Below, one piece after another: positions 8,779 to 17,719 of a stretch of DNA of 64,000 nt (positions are counted from its first letter, which is position 1; each line of letters starts with the position of its first letter). Both the position numbers and the translations under genes were made by a program. The notes under the pieces were generated by a model. That model did no database searches, had not been told where the DNA came from, and saw nothing but the letters and a program-made list of their open reading frames with translations. This DNA is from CAXBMB01 sp052078155 (GTDB lineage Bacteria > Pseudomonadota > Alphaproteobacteria > Kiloniellales > DSM-21159). The stretch covers positions 1,240,001-1,304,000 of the forward strand of contig JBQJBP010000001.1 of assembly GCA_052078155.1 (NCBI GenBank), given 5' to 3'.

Positions 8779-10207
8779 TGCCATGACACAAGCCGGGCCA
8801 TCGACTCCGGACACAGGTGCTGCAGAACAGTCCCTGCCCACCGCCATCCGCATTTCCAACCTGGGAAAGCGTTACCCGATCTTTTCGCGCCCGCAGGATC
8901 GCCTGAAACAGATGCTGGTTCGGGGTCGCAAGCGCTACTACAAAGAATACAAGGCCCTGTCAGACATCTCCCTGGACATTAAGCAGGGAGAAAGTGTCGG
9001 CATCATAGGCAGGAATGGCTGTGGCAAATCCACCTTGCTGCAGATCATTGCCGGCACCCTGCAGCCCAGCGACGGCTCTGTGGATGTCAACGGCCGCATC
9101 TCCGCCCTGCTGGAGCTGGGAACCGGCTTCAATCACGATTTCACCGGTCGGGAGAATGTCTACCTGAACGGCGCCATTCTGGGCTTTTCCAAAGAAGAGA
9201 TGGATGAGCTGTTTGACCGGATTGTCGAGTTTGCTGACATTGGTCGCTATCTGGACCAGCCGGTTAAGACTTACTCCACCGGTATGGTGGTTCGCCTGGC
9301 CTTTGCCGTTTCCATCAACGTGGATCCGGACATCCTGATTGTGGACGAAGCCCTGGCTGTGGGCGATGAATCTTTCCAGCGAAAGTGTCTGGCCCGCATT
9401 GACCGGTTGCGGGAAAGAGGCACGACCATCCTTTTTGTCTCCCACTCTGCCCGTCAGATCCTGCAGATCTGTGACCGGGCTGTGCTGTTGGACAAGGGGG
9501 AAACCCTGCTGATCGGCGATCCAAAGAAAGTCGTCTCGGCTTATCACAAGCTCCTCTACAGCCCCAAAGAAGCAGCTCAGGCCTTCCGCGAAAACCTGCT
9601 GGAGCAGGGAGAAGCGGCACTGATCGAGAAAACGGAAAGCGAAAAGCAGTCTGAAGGGGCGGACGAGGAGATTGATCGCAGCGTTGAAAGCTACGACCCC
9701 GGCATGAAGCCGGAGAGCACTCTGGTCTATGAAAGCCTGGGGGCTGAACTGCAAAACGTCCGGCTCACTACACTGGAAGGCAAACCGGTCAACATTCTGC
9801 AGCACGGCAAACGCTATGCCATCCAGTATGAGACCTACTTTTCCAAACCGGCCATGGTGGTGAACTTCGGCACGGCCCTGAAAACCCTGGATGGCATCAA
9901 TGTAGGCGGCGCCTCAACCCGTCGCGCCAATCGCCCCATGGACTTTGTCAATGCGGGCGAAACGGTCACGTCCCGGCACGAGTTCACCTGCTATCTGCTG
10001 GAAGGAACCTACTTTGTGAATGCCGGTGTCTCGGCCATTGTAGATGGGGAGCAGATTTTCCTGCATCGCATTGCAGACGCCTTGATGTTCACTGTGCTTC
10101 CCGAACTGGATCTGGTTGCCAACGGCATTGTTAACTTTGCTTTTGAAAGCGACTGCAAGCTCAAACGTCCGGATCAGCTGGAAAACGCTGACGCGAGCGA
10201 GGCCTGA
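8768..10207 (+). CDS. Polysaccharide export ATPase with Wzt-type C-terminal domain
   Basis: 479 residues from ATG at 8768 (MSSDAMTQAG), inside the end of the permease gene. The ATPase part carries Walker A GRNGCGKST near residue 82, signature YSTGMVVRLAFAV near 169 and Walker B ILIVDEALAVGDE near 189, as in KpsT/Wzt/TagH. Plain capsule ATPases are about 220 residues; here a further 240 form a linker and a beta-rich domain (about 320-465, e.g. YFVNAGVSAIVDGEQIF). In Wzt proteins this domain recognises the modified non-reducing end of the glycan before export. Such proof-reading would suit a chain finished by sulfation, but that is inference. Three bases separate it from the next sulfotransferase gene. 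Confidence 0.92.
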   Translation: MSSDAMTQAGPSTPDTGAAEQSLPTAIRISNLGKRYPIFSRPQDRLKQMLVRGRKRYYKEYKALSDISLDIKQGESVGIIGRNGCGKSTLLQIIAGTLQPSDGSVDVNGRISALLELGTGFNHDFTGRENVYLNGAILGFSKEEMDELFDRIVEFADIGRYLDQPVKTYSTGMVVRLAFAVSINVDPDILIVDEALAVGDESFQRKCLARIDRLRERGTTILFVSHSARQILQICDRAVLLDKGETLLIGDPKKVVSAYHKLLYSPKEAAQAFRENLLEQGEAALIEKTESEKQSEGADEEIDRSVESYDPGMKPESTLVYESLGAELQNVRLTTLEGKPVNILQHGKRYAIQYETYFSKPAMVVNFGTALKTLDGINVGGASTRRANRPMDFVNAGETVTSRHEFTCYLLEGTYFVNAGVSAIVDGEQIFLHRIADALMFTVLPELDLVANGIVNFAFESDCKLKRPDQLENADASEA

Positions 10208-10210
10208 GGC

Positions 10211-11098
10211 ATGACACGCTCTGACGAGCTTCCCCCCAGTCGCCTGGACTTCGTCATCATTGGCGCACAGAAAGCCGGCAGCAGCTTCCTGTCACGGGTA
10301 TTGGACAGTCACCCAGCCCTTTTCATCCCGGAAGCGGAAGTCCGCTCTTTCCGTGACCCCTTCTATCCGGATTTCCGGCCCTTGCAGCAGGAAACCAGCA
10401 AGGCCCGCCCCGGGCAGCTGATCGGCATCAAACATCCCAGCTATCTGGGACGGGCCGAAGTGCCGGAGCGTCTCTATCGCTACAACCCGGACCTGCGCCT
10501 GCTGGCCGTACTACGGGACCCCGTAGATCGGGCTCTGTCGTCTTACCTGCACTTTCTGCGCCAGGGGCAGATCTCCCCGCTGCATCCGGAACAGGGACTG
10601 CGGCTGGTCCTGAACCAGCCAACACTGGAGCCAAAGTACCAGGAAATCCTGAACTACGGCCGCTACCATCAATTCCTGAGCGTCTTTCTGGAGCGGTTTC
10701 CTGCCGAACAGATTCACCTGATGGAGTTCGAGTCCTTTGGCAGTTCCCGCGCGACAGTTGACAGCGCCTTTGCCCATCTGGGGGTCACGGCACCTGAAAA
10801 TCTGGATCTGAAAATCCGAAATGAAGGCCGCTATACCTGGGAGGCCTGTTTGCTGTCCTGGGTCGAGTCAAAAAGCCGCTTCTGCTTTGATGGCTCCATG
10901 AACATTGTCGGACATGAGCCGGAGGAAAACCGGGTAAAAGGTCTGGGCAAGCTCAACAGCAAGCTCAATCAGGAACCACGCATCTCCTTGTCCCAGGGTT
11001 TGAGGGAAGCTCTCGGTCAATACTACGCACCTGACGTTTCCCGCCTTGCCGATCTGGGCTTTGTCCCTGATAACTGGCCCAACTTTCCAAAATCTTAG
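10211..11098 (+). CDS. Sulfotransferase (Sulfotransfer_1 / heparan-sulfotransferase-like)
   Basis: 295 residues, single domain. The PAPS 5'-phosphosulfate loop IIGAQKAGSSFLSRVLDSHP is at residues 17-36, and the 3'-phosphate strand LAVLRDPVDRALSSYLHFL at about 98-116. Both are in the arrangement of carbohydrate sulfotransferases such as heparan N-deacetylase/N-sulfotransferases. It starts 3 bases after the exporter ATPase and ends 7 bases before the next sulfotransferase, so it belongs to the export/sulfation operon. The acceptor sugar is unknown. Confidence 0.9.
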   Translation: MTRSDELPPSRLDFVIIGAQKAGSSFLSRVLDSHPALFIPEAEVRSFRDPFYPDFRPLQQETSKARPGQLIGIKHPSYLGRAEVPERLYRYNPDLRLLAVLRDPVDRALSSYLHFLRQGQISPLHPEQGLRLVLNQPTLEPKYQEILNYGRYHQFLSVFLERFPAEQIHLMEFESFGSSRATVDSAFAHLGVTAPENLDLKIRNEGRYTWEACLLSWVESKSRFCFDGSMNIVGHEPEENRVKGLGKLNSKLNQEPRISLSQGLREALGQYYAPDVSRLADLGFVPDNWPNFPKS

Positions 11099-11105
11099 GA
11101 CAGCC

Positions 11106-11855
11106 ATGACGGTCCCTTCCCCATCATCCGCCAGTGATGTTGAGTTCTTTTTGCTTGGCGCCGGGCGCGGCGGCACCAGCCTGCTGACCGGATTGCTGGA
11201 TTTTCACCCCCAGCTGGAAGTGGGGTATGAGGCCTTTGCTGGCAGCCATCTGGCAGCCCCCCGGGACAGCGGCAGCAGCACGACCGGCGAGAGGGACGCA
11301 CGAATGGCGTCTTTCCTGAAGATCTGCAAAGAAGAAGCCGAAAAACACCCGGGCAAGATTTGGGGAAACAAACTGACCACGGAGCACCTTTTCCGCTCCG
11401 CTGAACAGGATTTTTCCCGTCAAAACAACGCTGAAGAAACTCTCAGGGCCTTCCTCAATCAGGTAGTTGATCAGCGAAAACTCATCTTTGTGCTGCGCGA
11501 TGGCCGGGCCGCTGTTCTGTCCAAGATGCAGCGGGCCAACCGCTCCATCGAAGAAGCCTGCTGGCGCTGGCGCTTTTCCGTTCTGTGCTATCGCTATCTG
11601 AAAGACACTCACAGAGAGTGCCATCTGTTGCGCTTCGAAGACCTGCTGGCCGATCCGCAAAACGAACTTCAGAAGATCTGTGATTATCTGGGTCTGCCCT
11701 TCGATGTTAAAATGCTGGAGGGCTTCAACTCGCCCAAAATTCCCAGTTTTTACAAACAACAGGGTATCGTCAGCGAAAAAGCCGCTGCTCCGGACATCCC
11801 GGCAGAAGCTCTCGCGCTGATCACAGATGACCTGAAAGCCTGCGGATATCTTTGA
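11106..11855 (+). CDS. Sulfotransferase family protein
   Basis: 249 residues from ATG at 11106, preceded by AGGA 5 bases upstream; a longer frame would overlap the previous gene. The P-loop FLLGAGRGGTSLLTGLLDFHP starts near residue 15. The 3'-PAPS-like strand FVLRDGRAAVLSKMQRAN is near 129-146, and LLRFEDLLADPQNELQKIC matches the C-terminal helix region of sulfotransferases. It diverges from its neighbour (GRGGTS rather than QKAGSS), so it probably has another acceptor position. It is in the same operon as the exporter genes. Confidence 0.87.
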   Translation: MTVPSPSSASDVEFFLLGAGRGGTSLLTGLLDFHPQLEVGYEAFAGSHLAAPRDSGSSTTGERDARMASFLKICKEEAEKHPGKIWGNKLTTEHLFRSAEQDFSRQNNAEETLRAFLNQVVDQRKLIFVLRDGRAAVLSKMQRANRSIEEACWRWRFSVLCYRYLKDTHRECHLLRFEDLLADPQNELQKICDYLGLPFDVKMLEGFNSPKIPSFYKQQGIVSEKAAAPDIPAEALALITDDLKACGYL

Positions 11856-12027
11856 ACCGCGACTTCATCGACAGAGATCAAAGGCTTGTCGTTGCACGAC
11901 CAGACATGCCAATAGTCTGCCCACAGGGTGAGCTTTAGGCTATTCTGCCGTTCTGATACCAGTCGGGACATCGGCCGAAATACACGAAGGGGGACAATCG
12001 GTTCACGCAGATCCGATTGAAACAAGA

Positions 12028-13962
12028 ATGCTAAATTTTATCGGCATCGGGGCGCAAAAGGCAGGGACCACCTGGCTGTTTGAACAGCTCAGCAAGCATC
12101 CACAGGTCGCATTTCCCGGCGGTAAAGAGGTGCATTTCTGGGACCAGCACTATGAAAAAGGCACAGCCTGGTATCAGGGCCTGTTCAGCGACACCTCTCA
12201 AGGCACCGACACCCCCCTTCTTTTTGGCGACATCACCCCGGCCTATGCCTATCTGCCGGTCGAAAAGATTCGCGAACTCTACAGCCTTTACCCGGCCGCT
12301 AAGCTCATCTTCATCCTGCGAAACCCCATCGACCGGGCCTGGTCGTCAGCAGAAATGGCCCGGCGGCGGGCAGAGTTATCCTCTGCAGAAGCGTCAGATC
12401 AGTGGTACCTGGATCACTTCCGCTCTCAGGGATCGCGAAACCGGGGAGACTATCTGCAGGCACTGAACACCTGGCGCAGTGTTTATCCATCCGAACAGCT
12501 GCTGGTCTTGCGGTTTGATGATCTGACGAACAGTCCCTCAGATCTGCTGACACGCTGTGCAGAGCACCTGGGCTTAGACCCGGCTCCTTTTCAGGATATC
12601 CCTGAAGACAAACTGAAAGACCCCGTTTTCGCCGGGGGTCAGTCAGCTGTCCGCCCTTCCCTGCGCCCGGCCCTGCAACGTCTTTATACTCCGCAGATTA
12701 AACCCCTGGAAGAAGCCTTGGGATGGGACCTCAGTGACTGGCTGGCCCCGGTTCCAGAGAGGACAAAAAGCGGCCGCAAGAAAAAGACCAAGCCTACAGA
12801 CCGGCAAGCCCTGTTCATTCTGGGCATGCACCGCAGCGGCACCTCCGCCCTGACCCGCCTGTGCAACCTTCTGGGCGCCGATCTGGGCAGCAATCTCCTG
12901 CCCGCGCAAAGCGATAACGAGCGGGGATTTTGGGAAAACGAAGACCTGGTTGCGCTCAACGAAAGCCTGCTCAACGAACTGGGACGGGCCTGGAACGATC
13001 CCGCTGCTTTGCCGGAGAACTGGATCAACAACGCCATTTTGCCCAGTGTGCGCAGTGAGATTACTAAGGTCTTGGACAGGGATTTTTCAGACAGCGCGTT
13101 CTGGGCGGTGAAAGACCCCCGCCTCAGCCTGCTGTTGCCTCTGTGGGAAGAGCTTGCCCTGCAGCAAGAAAGCCGCGTCCACTGCCTGATAACTCTGCGC
13201 AATCCCCTGGAAGTTGCCGGCTCTCTCAAGCGTCGGAACTCCCTGCCGCTGGAGCAGGGTTTACTCTTGTGGCTGCGCTACAGTTTATCGGCAGAAGCGC
13301 TCTCCCGGGGCAAGGCCCGGGCCTTTGTTACCTACGAGCAGATCATGGGGGATTGGGAAACTACCATGACCCGGCTTGGGCAGGAAATGGGCCTGACCTG
13401 GGCTCAGAAGCCAGCGGATGTCCGCCCTCAGGTCAGTGCCTTCCTCAGCAGCGATCTGCAGCACCAGAAAGCAGACCTTTCTGCCCTGGAACAGGCCCCT
13501 GAAGTCGCAAGCCTGGTTCTAAGGGCTTACAAAGCCTTGCTGAACCTTTCCGTAAAACACGATGACGCTGCTGCGCTTGCTGAACTGGACTCACTGCAGG
13601 CTGCCAGCGCCCTGGTGTTTGAGGCTCTCGATCCGGTTTTGGCGCAGCTGACAGAAGACAACCGCAAAGCCCATCTGGAAATTTATCCGCGGGCCCACGA
13701 ACTGGAACTGGAACTGGCCAGACAGCAGCTGATGATCACCAACATGGGTCAGGAGCAAAGCCGCCTGCTGGACCGGGTGAGTGACCTGGATCAGGCTCTC
13801 TCCCGGGAAAAAGACACCGTCGAGCAACGAGCCGCAGAAATTGCCGAGCTCAAAAGTAAAAGAGATGAGCTGGATCTGCGCCTACAACACTTCCAGAGTT
13901 CTACTTCCTGGAAGCTAACAGCCCCTTTGCGCTGGCTGGTACAACGGGTAAAAGGATCATAA
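12028..13962 (+). CDS. Bifunctional protein: two sulfotransferase domains plus coiled coil
   Basis: 644 residues in one uninterrupted frame. Domain 1 (about 1-240) has the PAPS loop IGAQKAGTTWLFEQLSKHP at 7-25 and FILRNPIDRAWSS near 96. Domain 2 (about 258-520) has FILGMHRSGTSALTRLCNLL near 263 and LITLRNPLEVAGSLKRRNSL near 389. The two domains belong to different sulfotransferase subfamilies, so this is a fusion of unlike enzymes, not a recent duplication. It continues into a coiled coil (about 545-625) and ends in SSTSWKLTAPLRWLV, a motif usually attached to glycosyltransferases of surface-glycan loci. The two active sites could act in turn on one growing chain. A 172-base gap precedes it. 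Both P-loops are intact. Confidence 0.88.
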   Translation: MLNFIGIGAQKAGTTWLFEQLSKHPQVAFPGGKEVHFWDQHYEKGTAWYQGLFSDTSQGTDTPLLFGDITPAYAYLPVEKIRELYSLYPAAKLIFILRNPIDRAWSSAEMARRRAELSSAEASDQWYLDHFRSQGSRNRGDYLQALNTWRSVYPSEQLLVLRFDDLTNSPSDLLTRCAEHLGLDPAPFQDIPEDKLKDPVFAGGQSAVRPSLRPALQRLYTPQIKPLEEALGWDLSDWLAPVPERTKSGRKKKTKPTDRQALFILGMHRSGTSALTRLCNLLGADLGSNLLPAQSDNERGFWENEDLVALNESLLNELGRAWNDPAALPENWINNAILPSVRSEITKVLDRDFSDSAFWAVKDPRLSLLLPLWEELALQQESRVHCLITLRNPLEVAGSLKRRNSLPLEQGLLLWLRYSLSAEALSRGKARAFVTYEQIMGDWETTMTRLGQEMGLTWAQKPADVRPQVSAFLSSDLQHQKADLSALEQAPEVASLVLRAYKALLNLSVKHDDAAALAELDSLQAASALVFEALDPVLAQLTEDNRKAHLEIYPRAHELELELARQQLMITNMGQEQSRLLDRVSDLDQALSREKDTVEQRAAEIAELKSKRDELDLRLQHFQSSTSWKLTAPLRWLVQRVKGS

Positions 13963-14126
13963 AAGCGGGTAGAAACCGGGGCAATCGAACCCGATAAATC
14001 ACTCGCTGGTTTCCAGGCGCTGAAAACAAGTACGTCGAACAGCGGCGCGTCGAGAAGCGGGCCGCCAGTTTTTACAATTGATCAGACCACTGGCAAGAGT
14101 TGCTGCTGGACAAGAAGGAAAAGTGA

Positions 14127-15062
14127 ATGAGTTCGATACTGGTAACAGGGGGCGCCGGTTTTCTGGGATCTCATCTCTGTGAAAAACTGCTGAATCAAGG
14201 ACATGAAGTCATCTGCGTGGATAACTTTTTCACCGGTGACAAATCCAACATCCTGCACCTGATGGACAATCCCCGGTTCGAGCTGATTCGGCACGACGTT
14301 ACCTTCTCCCTCTATCTGGAAGTGGATGAGGTCTACAATCTGGCCTGCCCGGCCTCTCCAATCCACTATCAGTACGACCCGGTGCAGACGACCAAAACCT
14401 CCGTTCACGGCGCCATCAACATGCTGGGACTGGCAAAACGGACAGGCGCCAAGATTCTGCAGGCCTCCACTTCAGAGGTTTATGGGGATCCGGCGCAACA
14501 TCCCCAGAAGGAAAGCTACTGGGGCAATGTAAACCCCATTGGCCCGCGCTCTTGCTATGACGAAGGCAAACGTTGCGCCGAGACACTTTTCTTCGACTAC
14601 CACCGACAGCACGGAACGAACATTCGCGTCATGCGGATCTTCAACACCTACGGCCCGCGCATGCACCCCAACGATGGCCGGGTGGTGTCCAATTTCATCG
14701 TGCAAGCCCTGCGCGGCGATGACATCACCATCTATGGTGACGGCAGCCAGACCCGCAGCTTCTGCTATGTGGACGACCTGCTGGAAGGCATGGTGCGTTT
14801 GATGAATGCGGACGACCAGATCATCGGGCCCATTAACATCGGCAATCCGAATGAATTCACCATTCGGCAGCTGGCAGAAAAGGTCATCCATCTGACCGGC
14901 ACCAAGTCAAAACTGGTAACTCAGCCTCTGCCCAAGGATGATCCCCAGCAGCGGCAGCCAGATATCACCCTGGCGCGCAAACATCTGGACTGGGAACCGA
15001 CAACACAGCTGCAAGAGGGTTTGAAGGAAACCATCGCTTACTTTAAATCCCGGTTCCTCTGA
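14127..15062 (+). CDS. UDP-glucuronate decarboxylase (UDP-xylose synthase)-like SDR
   Basis: 311 residues, the usual length. NAD-binding GGAGFLGSHL is at 8-17, and the UXS-type stretch YNLACPASPIHYQYDPVQT is around 71-89. There is an STSEVYGDP motif, and the catalytic YDEGKR (YxxxK) is near 145. This is the pattern of UDP-glucuronate decarboxylases, which convert UDP-glucuronate to UDP-xylose through a 4-keto intermediate, rather than RmlB. AAGGA lies upstream of the ATG. Within the sulfation/GT block it suggests that the glycan contains xylose or a derivative. A UDP-glucose dehydrogenase to supply the substrate is not in the window. Confidence 0.88.
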   Translation: MSSILVTGGAGFLGSHLCEKLLNQGHEVICVDNFFTGDKSNILHLMDNPRFELIRHDVTFSLYLEVDEVYNLACPASPIHYQYDPVQTTKTSVHGAINMLGLAKRTGAKILQASTSEVYGDPAQHPQKESYWGNVNPIGPRSCYDEGKRCAETLFFDYHRQHGTNIRVMRIFNTYGPRMHPNDGRVVSNFIVQALRGDDITIYGDGSQTRSFCYVDDLLEGMVRLMNADDQIIGPINIGNPNEFTIRQLAEKVIHLTGTKSKLVTQPLPKDDPQQRQPDITLARKHLDWEPTTQLQEGLKETIAYFKSRFL

Positions 15063-15159
15063 TCAAAACCCACCTGCAAAACATCCGAAGCTTCCGGTCC
15101 GAAAGCTCCCCTGTCTGATCTCTTCTTTAGAACCGCAGCCAACCGAGTACCCTCTGTTT

Positions 15160-17673
15160 ATGTCCGCTACGTCAGACCCATCGCAGCCCTCTGCTTCTCC
15201 TGCTCCAGAAGAACTTACACCGCTTGAACATCGCAAGCAGGTGGCGGAACTGCGTGCTGAAACGGAAGCTCTGGAAATCAAAGCAAGCCAGTTGCAGAGC
15301 AAGCAGGAACTGCTGAAACAGCAGTATGAGCTTCTGATCAACTCCCCTTCCTGGCGCTGGGCAGTCAGTTTCAGACAAACAGTTGTGGACCTGCGCAACC
15401 CCAACGTCGTTCTGCACTGGGCGGCTAGAAAAGTCAGCCGATACTGGCGCACCGGCATCCGCCTTCTCGGGGTCAGCAGTGTTGAAGACGCCAGCCTGGC
15501 ACAGGACGCCATAGACCTGTCAGGCAGCCATCCCCGGATCTACCTGTCCTGCCTGGATGACCAGCCTTTGCCAACCGGCTGGATCTTACTGGAAACAGAG
15601 GTCTCAGACTGCCAGGGAGAGCCTGACGTGGTGGTGGTCAGCGATGACTCGCTGGGCTTTTCCATGCACAGCATGTTCTCCATCGGGAAACTGCCCCAGG
15701 GCTACAGCAAGCACCTGGTCCGCCTGCCCCATCGGGTCGACAAGCTGCGCCTGGACATCCAGGGGTCGGAGAGCCTGCGTTTCTCTTCCCTCAAAGCCAG
15801 TCAGCTTGGCCAGATTCAATTGCTGCTCCAACTGCTGAAGTACCAATCCGGCGGGCTGTTCGGCGCGGCAAAACTGGTCCTGACCAAAGGCATCTATCAG
15901 GCCAAAATCGACTTGCTGGCCCCGATCAGGGACGGCCTAGAAGCCGGATATCGCATCTGGGCAGACCGGTTTGACAGCCTGAACGACGCAGATCACGCCG
16001 CCATCACACGGCACATTGACACCTTTGACCACAAACCGCTGCTGTCACTGGTCATGCCCACCTACAACAGTGACCCGGCGTATCTGGCTGCAGCACTCGA
16101 TTCAGTAAAGGCCCAGCTTTATCCCCACTGGGAACTCTGCATTGCCGATGACTGTTCGCCATCAGAGGCAGGCAAAGAGGTCTTGCGCCGCTATGCGGCC
16201 GAAGACCCCCGGATCAAGGTGACCTTCCGGGAAGAAAACGGCAACATCTCAGCCGCCACCAACAGTGCGCTGGAGCTGGTGGAAGGCGAGTTTGCCGCCT
16301 TGATGGATCATGATGACATCTTGCCCGTGCACGCACTCTATCGCCTGGCGCTGGAATTGCAGGAGCACCCGGATACGGACATCATCTATACCGGCGAGGA
16401 CAAGATAGATGAGGAAGGGCATCGCTGGGGGCCCTACTTCAAACCAGACTGGAATTATGACCTCTTCCTGGGTCAGAACATGGTCAGCCACCTGGGCGTT
16501 TACCGCAGCTCCCTGCTCAAGAAGATTGGCGGATTTCAGCTGGGCTATGAAGGCAGCCAGGATTACGATCTGGCCATTCGCGCCCTGGAAGCCACCAGCC
16601 ATGACAAGGTGCGCCACATCCCGGATGTGCTCTATCACTGGCGGGTTTTCTCCAGCTCCGGTTCCTTCTCAACAACCCAGAAAAGCCGGGCTCTGGCCAC
16701 GGCCCGTCAGGCGTTGATCGATCACGAAAAGAGAACCCACGGACGCGATGTGACTGTGGAAGAGGCGTCCTTCAGCCCCATCTTCCACACCATTCATCAT
16801 CCGCTGCCCGATCCACTTCCTGCCATCACCCTTTTGCCCAACCGTCCCTTCTCCAACGACAGTGACAAAGAAGCCCTGACGTTATTGTGCGCCGAAACAA
16901 CCTATCCAAATCTGGATAGCTTATGGGCGGTTTCAAACACTTCTCCTGCCAGCGAGCCTGCTGGACAGGCCCTCAATCAATCCCTTCCGCTGGACCCGGA
17001 GCTTGCACGCAGCGCCGCCCTGAATGAGCTGGCGAAACAGGCCACCGGGGACTACCTCTGCTTCATCGCCCCAACGGCCAGACAGGTTGATCCGGCCTGG
17101 CTGAACAACCTGCTGTCCCAGGCGCATCGGCCGGGTGTTGCTGCAGCAGGCGGTCGTTTGCTGGATACCAAGGACACCGTATTCTTTGCTGGCTATTGCC
17201 TGGACGAGAACGAGGTCCTGACAGCACCCTTCCGCGGGGCCGATAACAGCGACGAAGGTTACAACGGCTGGCTGGGTCTGCCTCGCAACGTTTCGGCTTT
17301 AAGCTGGGATTGCCTGCTGATCAAAAAAGAACTGTTCCTGAGCCTGGGTGGGTTCGACGCTGACACCTTCCCAGATGACCTGGCCGACGCCGATTTCTGC
17401 CTGCGTATCTGGCAGGCCGGCCAGCGACTGCTCTGGACACCGGAGACCAGCCTAAAGCTGCCCAACCGCGAGTCTCACCCGCTGCGCCCGGCGCTGTCAG
17501 ACCTGACCGTCAGTCAGGAGTCAAAGAGCGCCTTTGTCAGCAAATGGACGCATGAGATTGCTGAGAACAGGTTCTTCAATCCCTATCTCGTTCCCCATGG
17601 AGAAGGGCTGGACTACGCCTGTCCACCCCGGCTGGAGCGTCCCTGGCGCCCCTTCCTGTCGGAAGAGTCCTAG
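15160..17673 (+). CDS. Large GT2 glycosyltransferase; second GT domain degenerate
   Basis: 837 residues. In order: a coiled coil (about 20-60) ending in INSPSWRWAVSFR; a beta-rich module (about 120-230, LPTGWILLETEV); a GT-A domain starting LLSLVMPTYNSDP near 293, with the metal-binding motif MDHDD near 383 and QDYDLAIRALE near 467; then a second GT2-like domain (about 545-800). In the two sister genes the second domain reads INNDIEV or INNDVEV at the metal site. Here it reads FIAPTARQV, and the usual IVDN strand and LYHLES tail motif have changed to AVSN and LKLPNRES. I infer one working and one inactive GT domain. It probably adds a sugar in the polymer backbone at the inner membrane. Confidence 0.88.
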   Translation: MSATSDPSQPSASPAPEELTPLEHRKQVAELRAETEALEIKASQLQSKQELLKQQYELLINSPSWRWAVSFRQTVVDLRNPNVVLHWAARKVSRYWRTGIRLLGVSSVEDASLAQDAIDLSGSHPRIYLSCLDDQPLPTGWILLETEVSDCQGEPDVVVVSDDSLGFSMHSMFSIGKLPQGYSKHLVRLPHRVDKLRLDIQGSESLRFSSLKASQLGQIQLLLQLLKYQSGGLFGAAKLVLTKGIYQAKIDLLAPIRDGLEAGYRIWADRFDSLNDADHAAITRHIDTFDHKPLLSLVMPTYNSDPAYLAAALDSVKAQLYPHWELCIADDCSPSEAGKEVLRRYAAEDPRIKVTFREENGNISAATNSALELVEGEFAALMDHDDILPVHALYRLALELQEHPDTDIIYTGEDKIDEEGHRWGPYFKPDWNYDLFLGQNMVSHLGVYRSSLLKKIGGFQLGYEGSQDYDLAIRALEATSHDKVRHIPDVLYHWRVFSSSGSFSTTQKSRALATARQALIDHEKRTHGRDVTVEEASFSPIFHTIHHPLPDPLPAITLLPNRPFSNDSDKEALTLLCAETTYPNLDSLWAVSNTSPASEPAGQALNQSLPLDPELARSAALNELAKQATGDYLCFIAPTARQVDPAWLNNLLSQAHRPGVAAAGGRLLDTKDTVFFAGYCLDENEVLTAPFRGADNSDEGYNGWLGLPRNVSALSWDCLLIKKELFLSLGGFDADTFPDDLADADFCLRIWQAGQRLLWTPETSLKLPNRESHPLRPALSDLTVSQESKSAFVSKWTHEIAENRFFNPYLVPHGEGLDYACPPRLERPWRPFLSEES

Positions 17674-17719
17674 TTGCGCGACTGTCTGAAACCGCCTTGC
17701 CTCCTGTGACGACCAAAAG

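Noticed and set aside
12028..13962. Two sulfotransferase genes merged by a frameshift error
   Set aside because: The frame is continuous through the junction, with a charged Lys-rich linker between the domains, as expected of a real fusion.
14127..15062. Assignment of this SDR as RmlB or as a GDP-mannose dehydratase
   Set aside because: The CPASPIHYQ stretch and overall pattern fit UDP-glucuronate decarboxylase instead.
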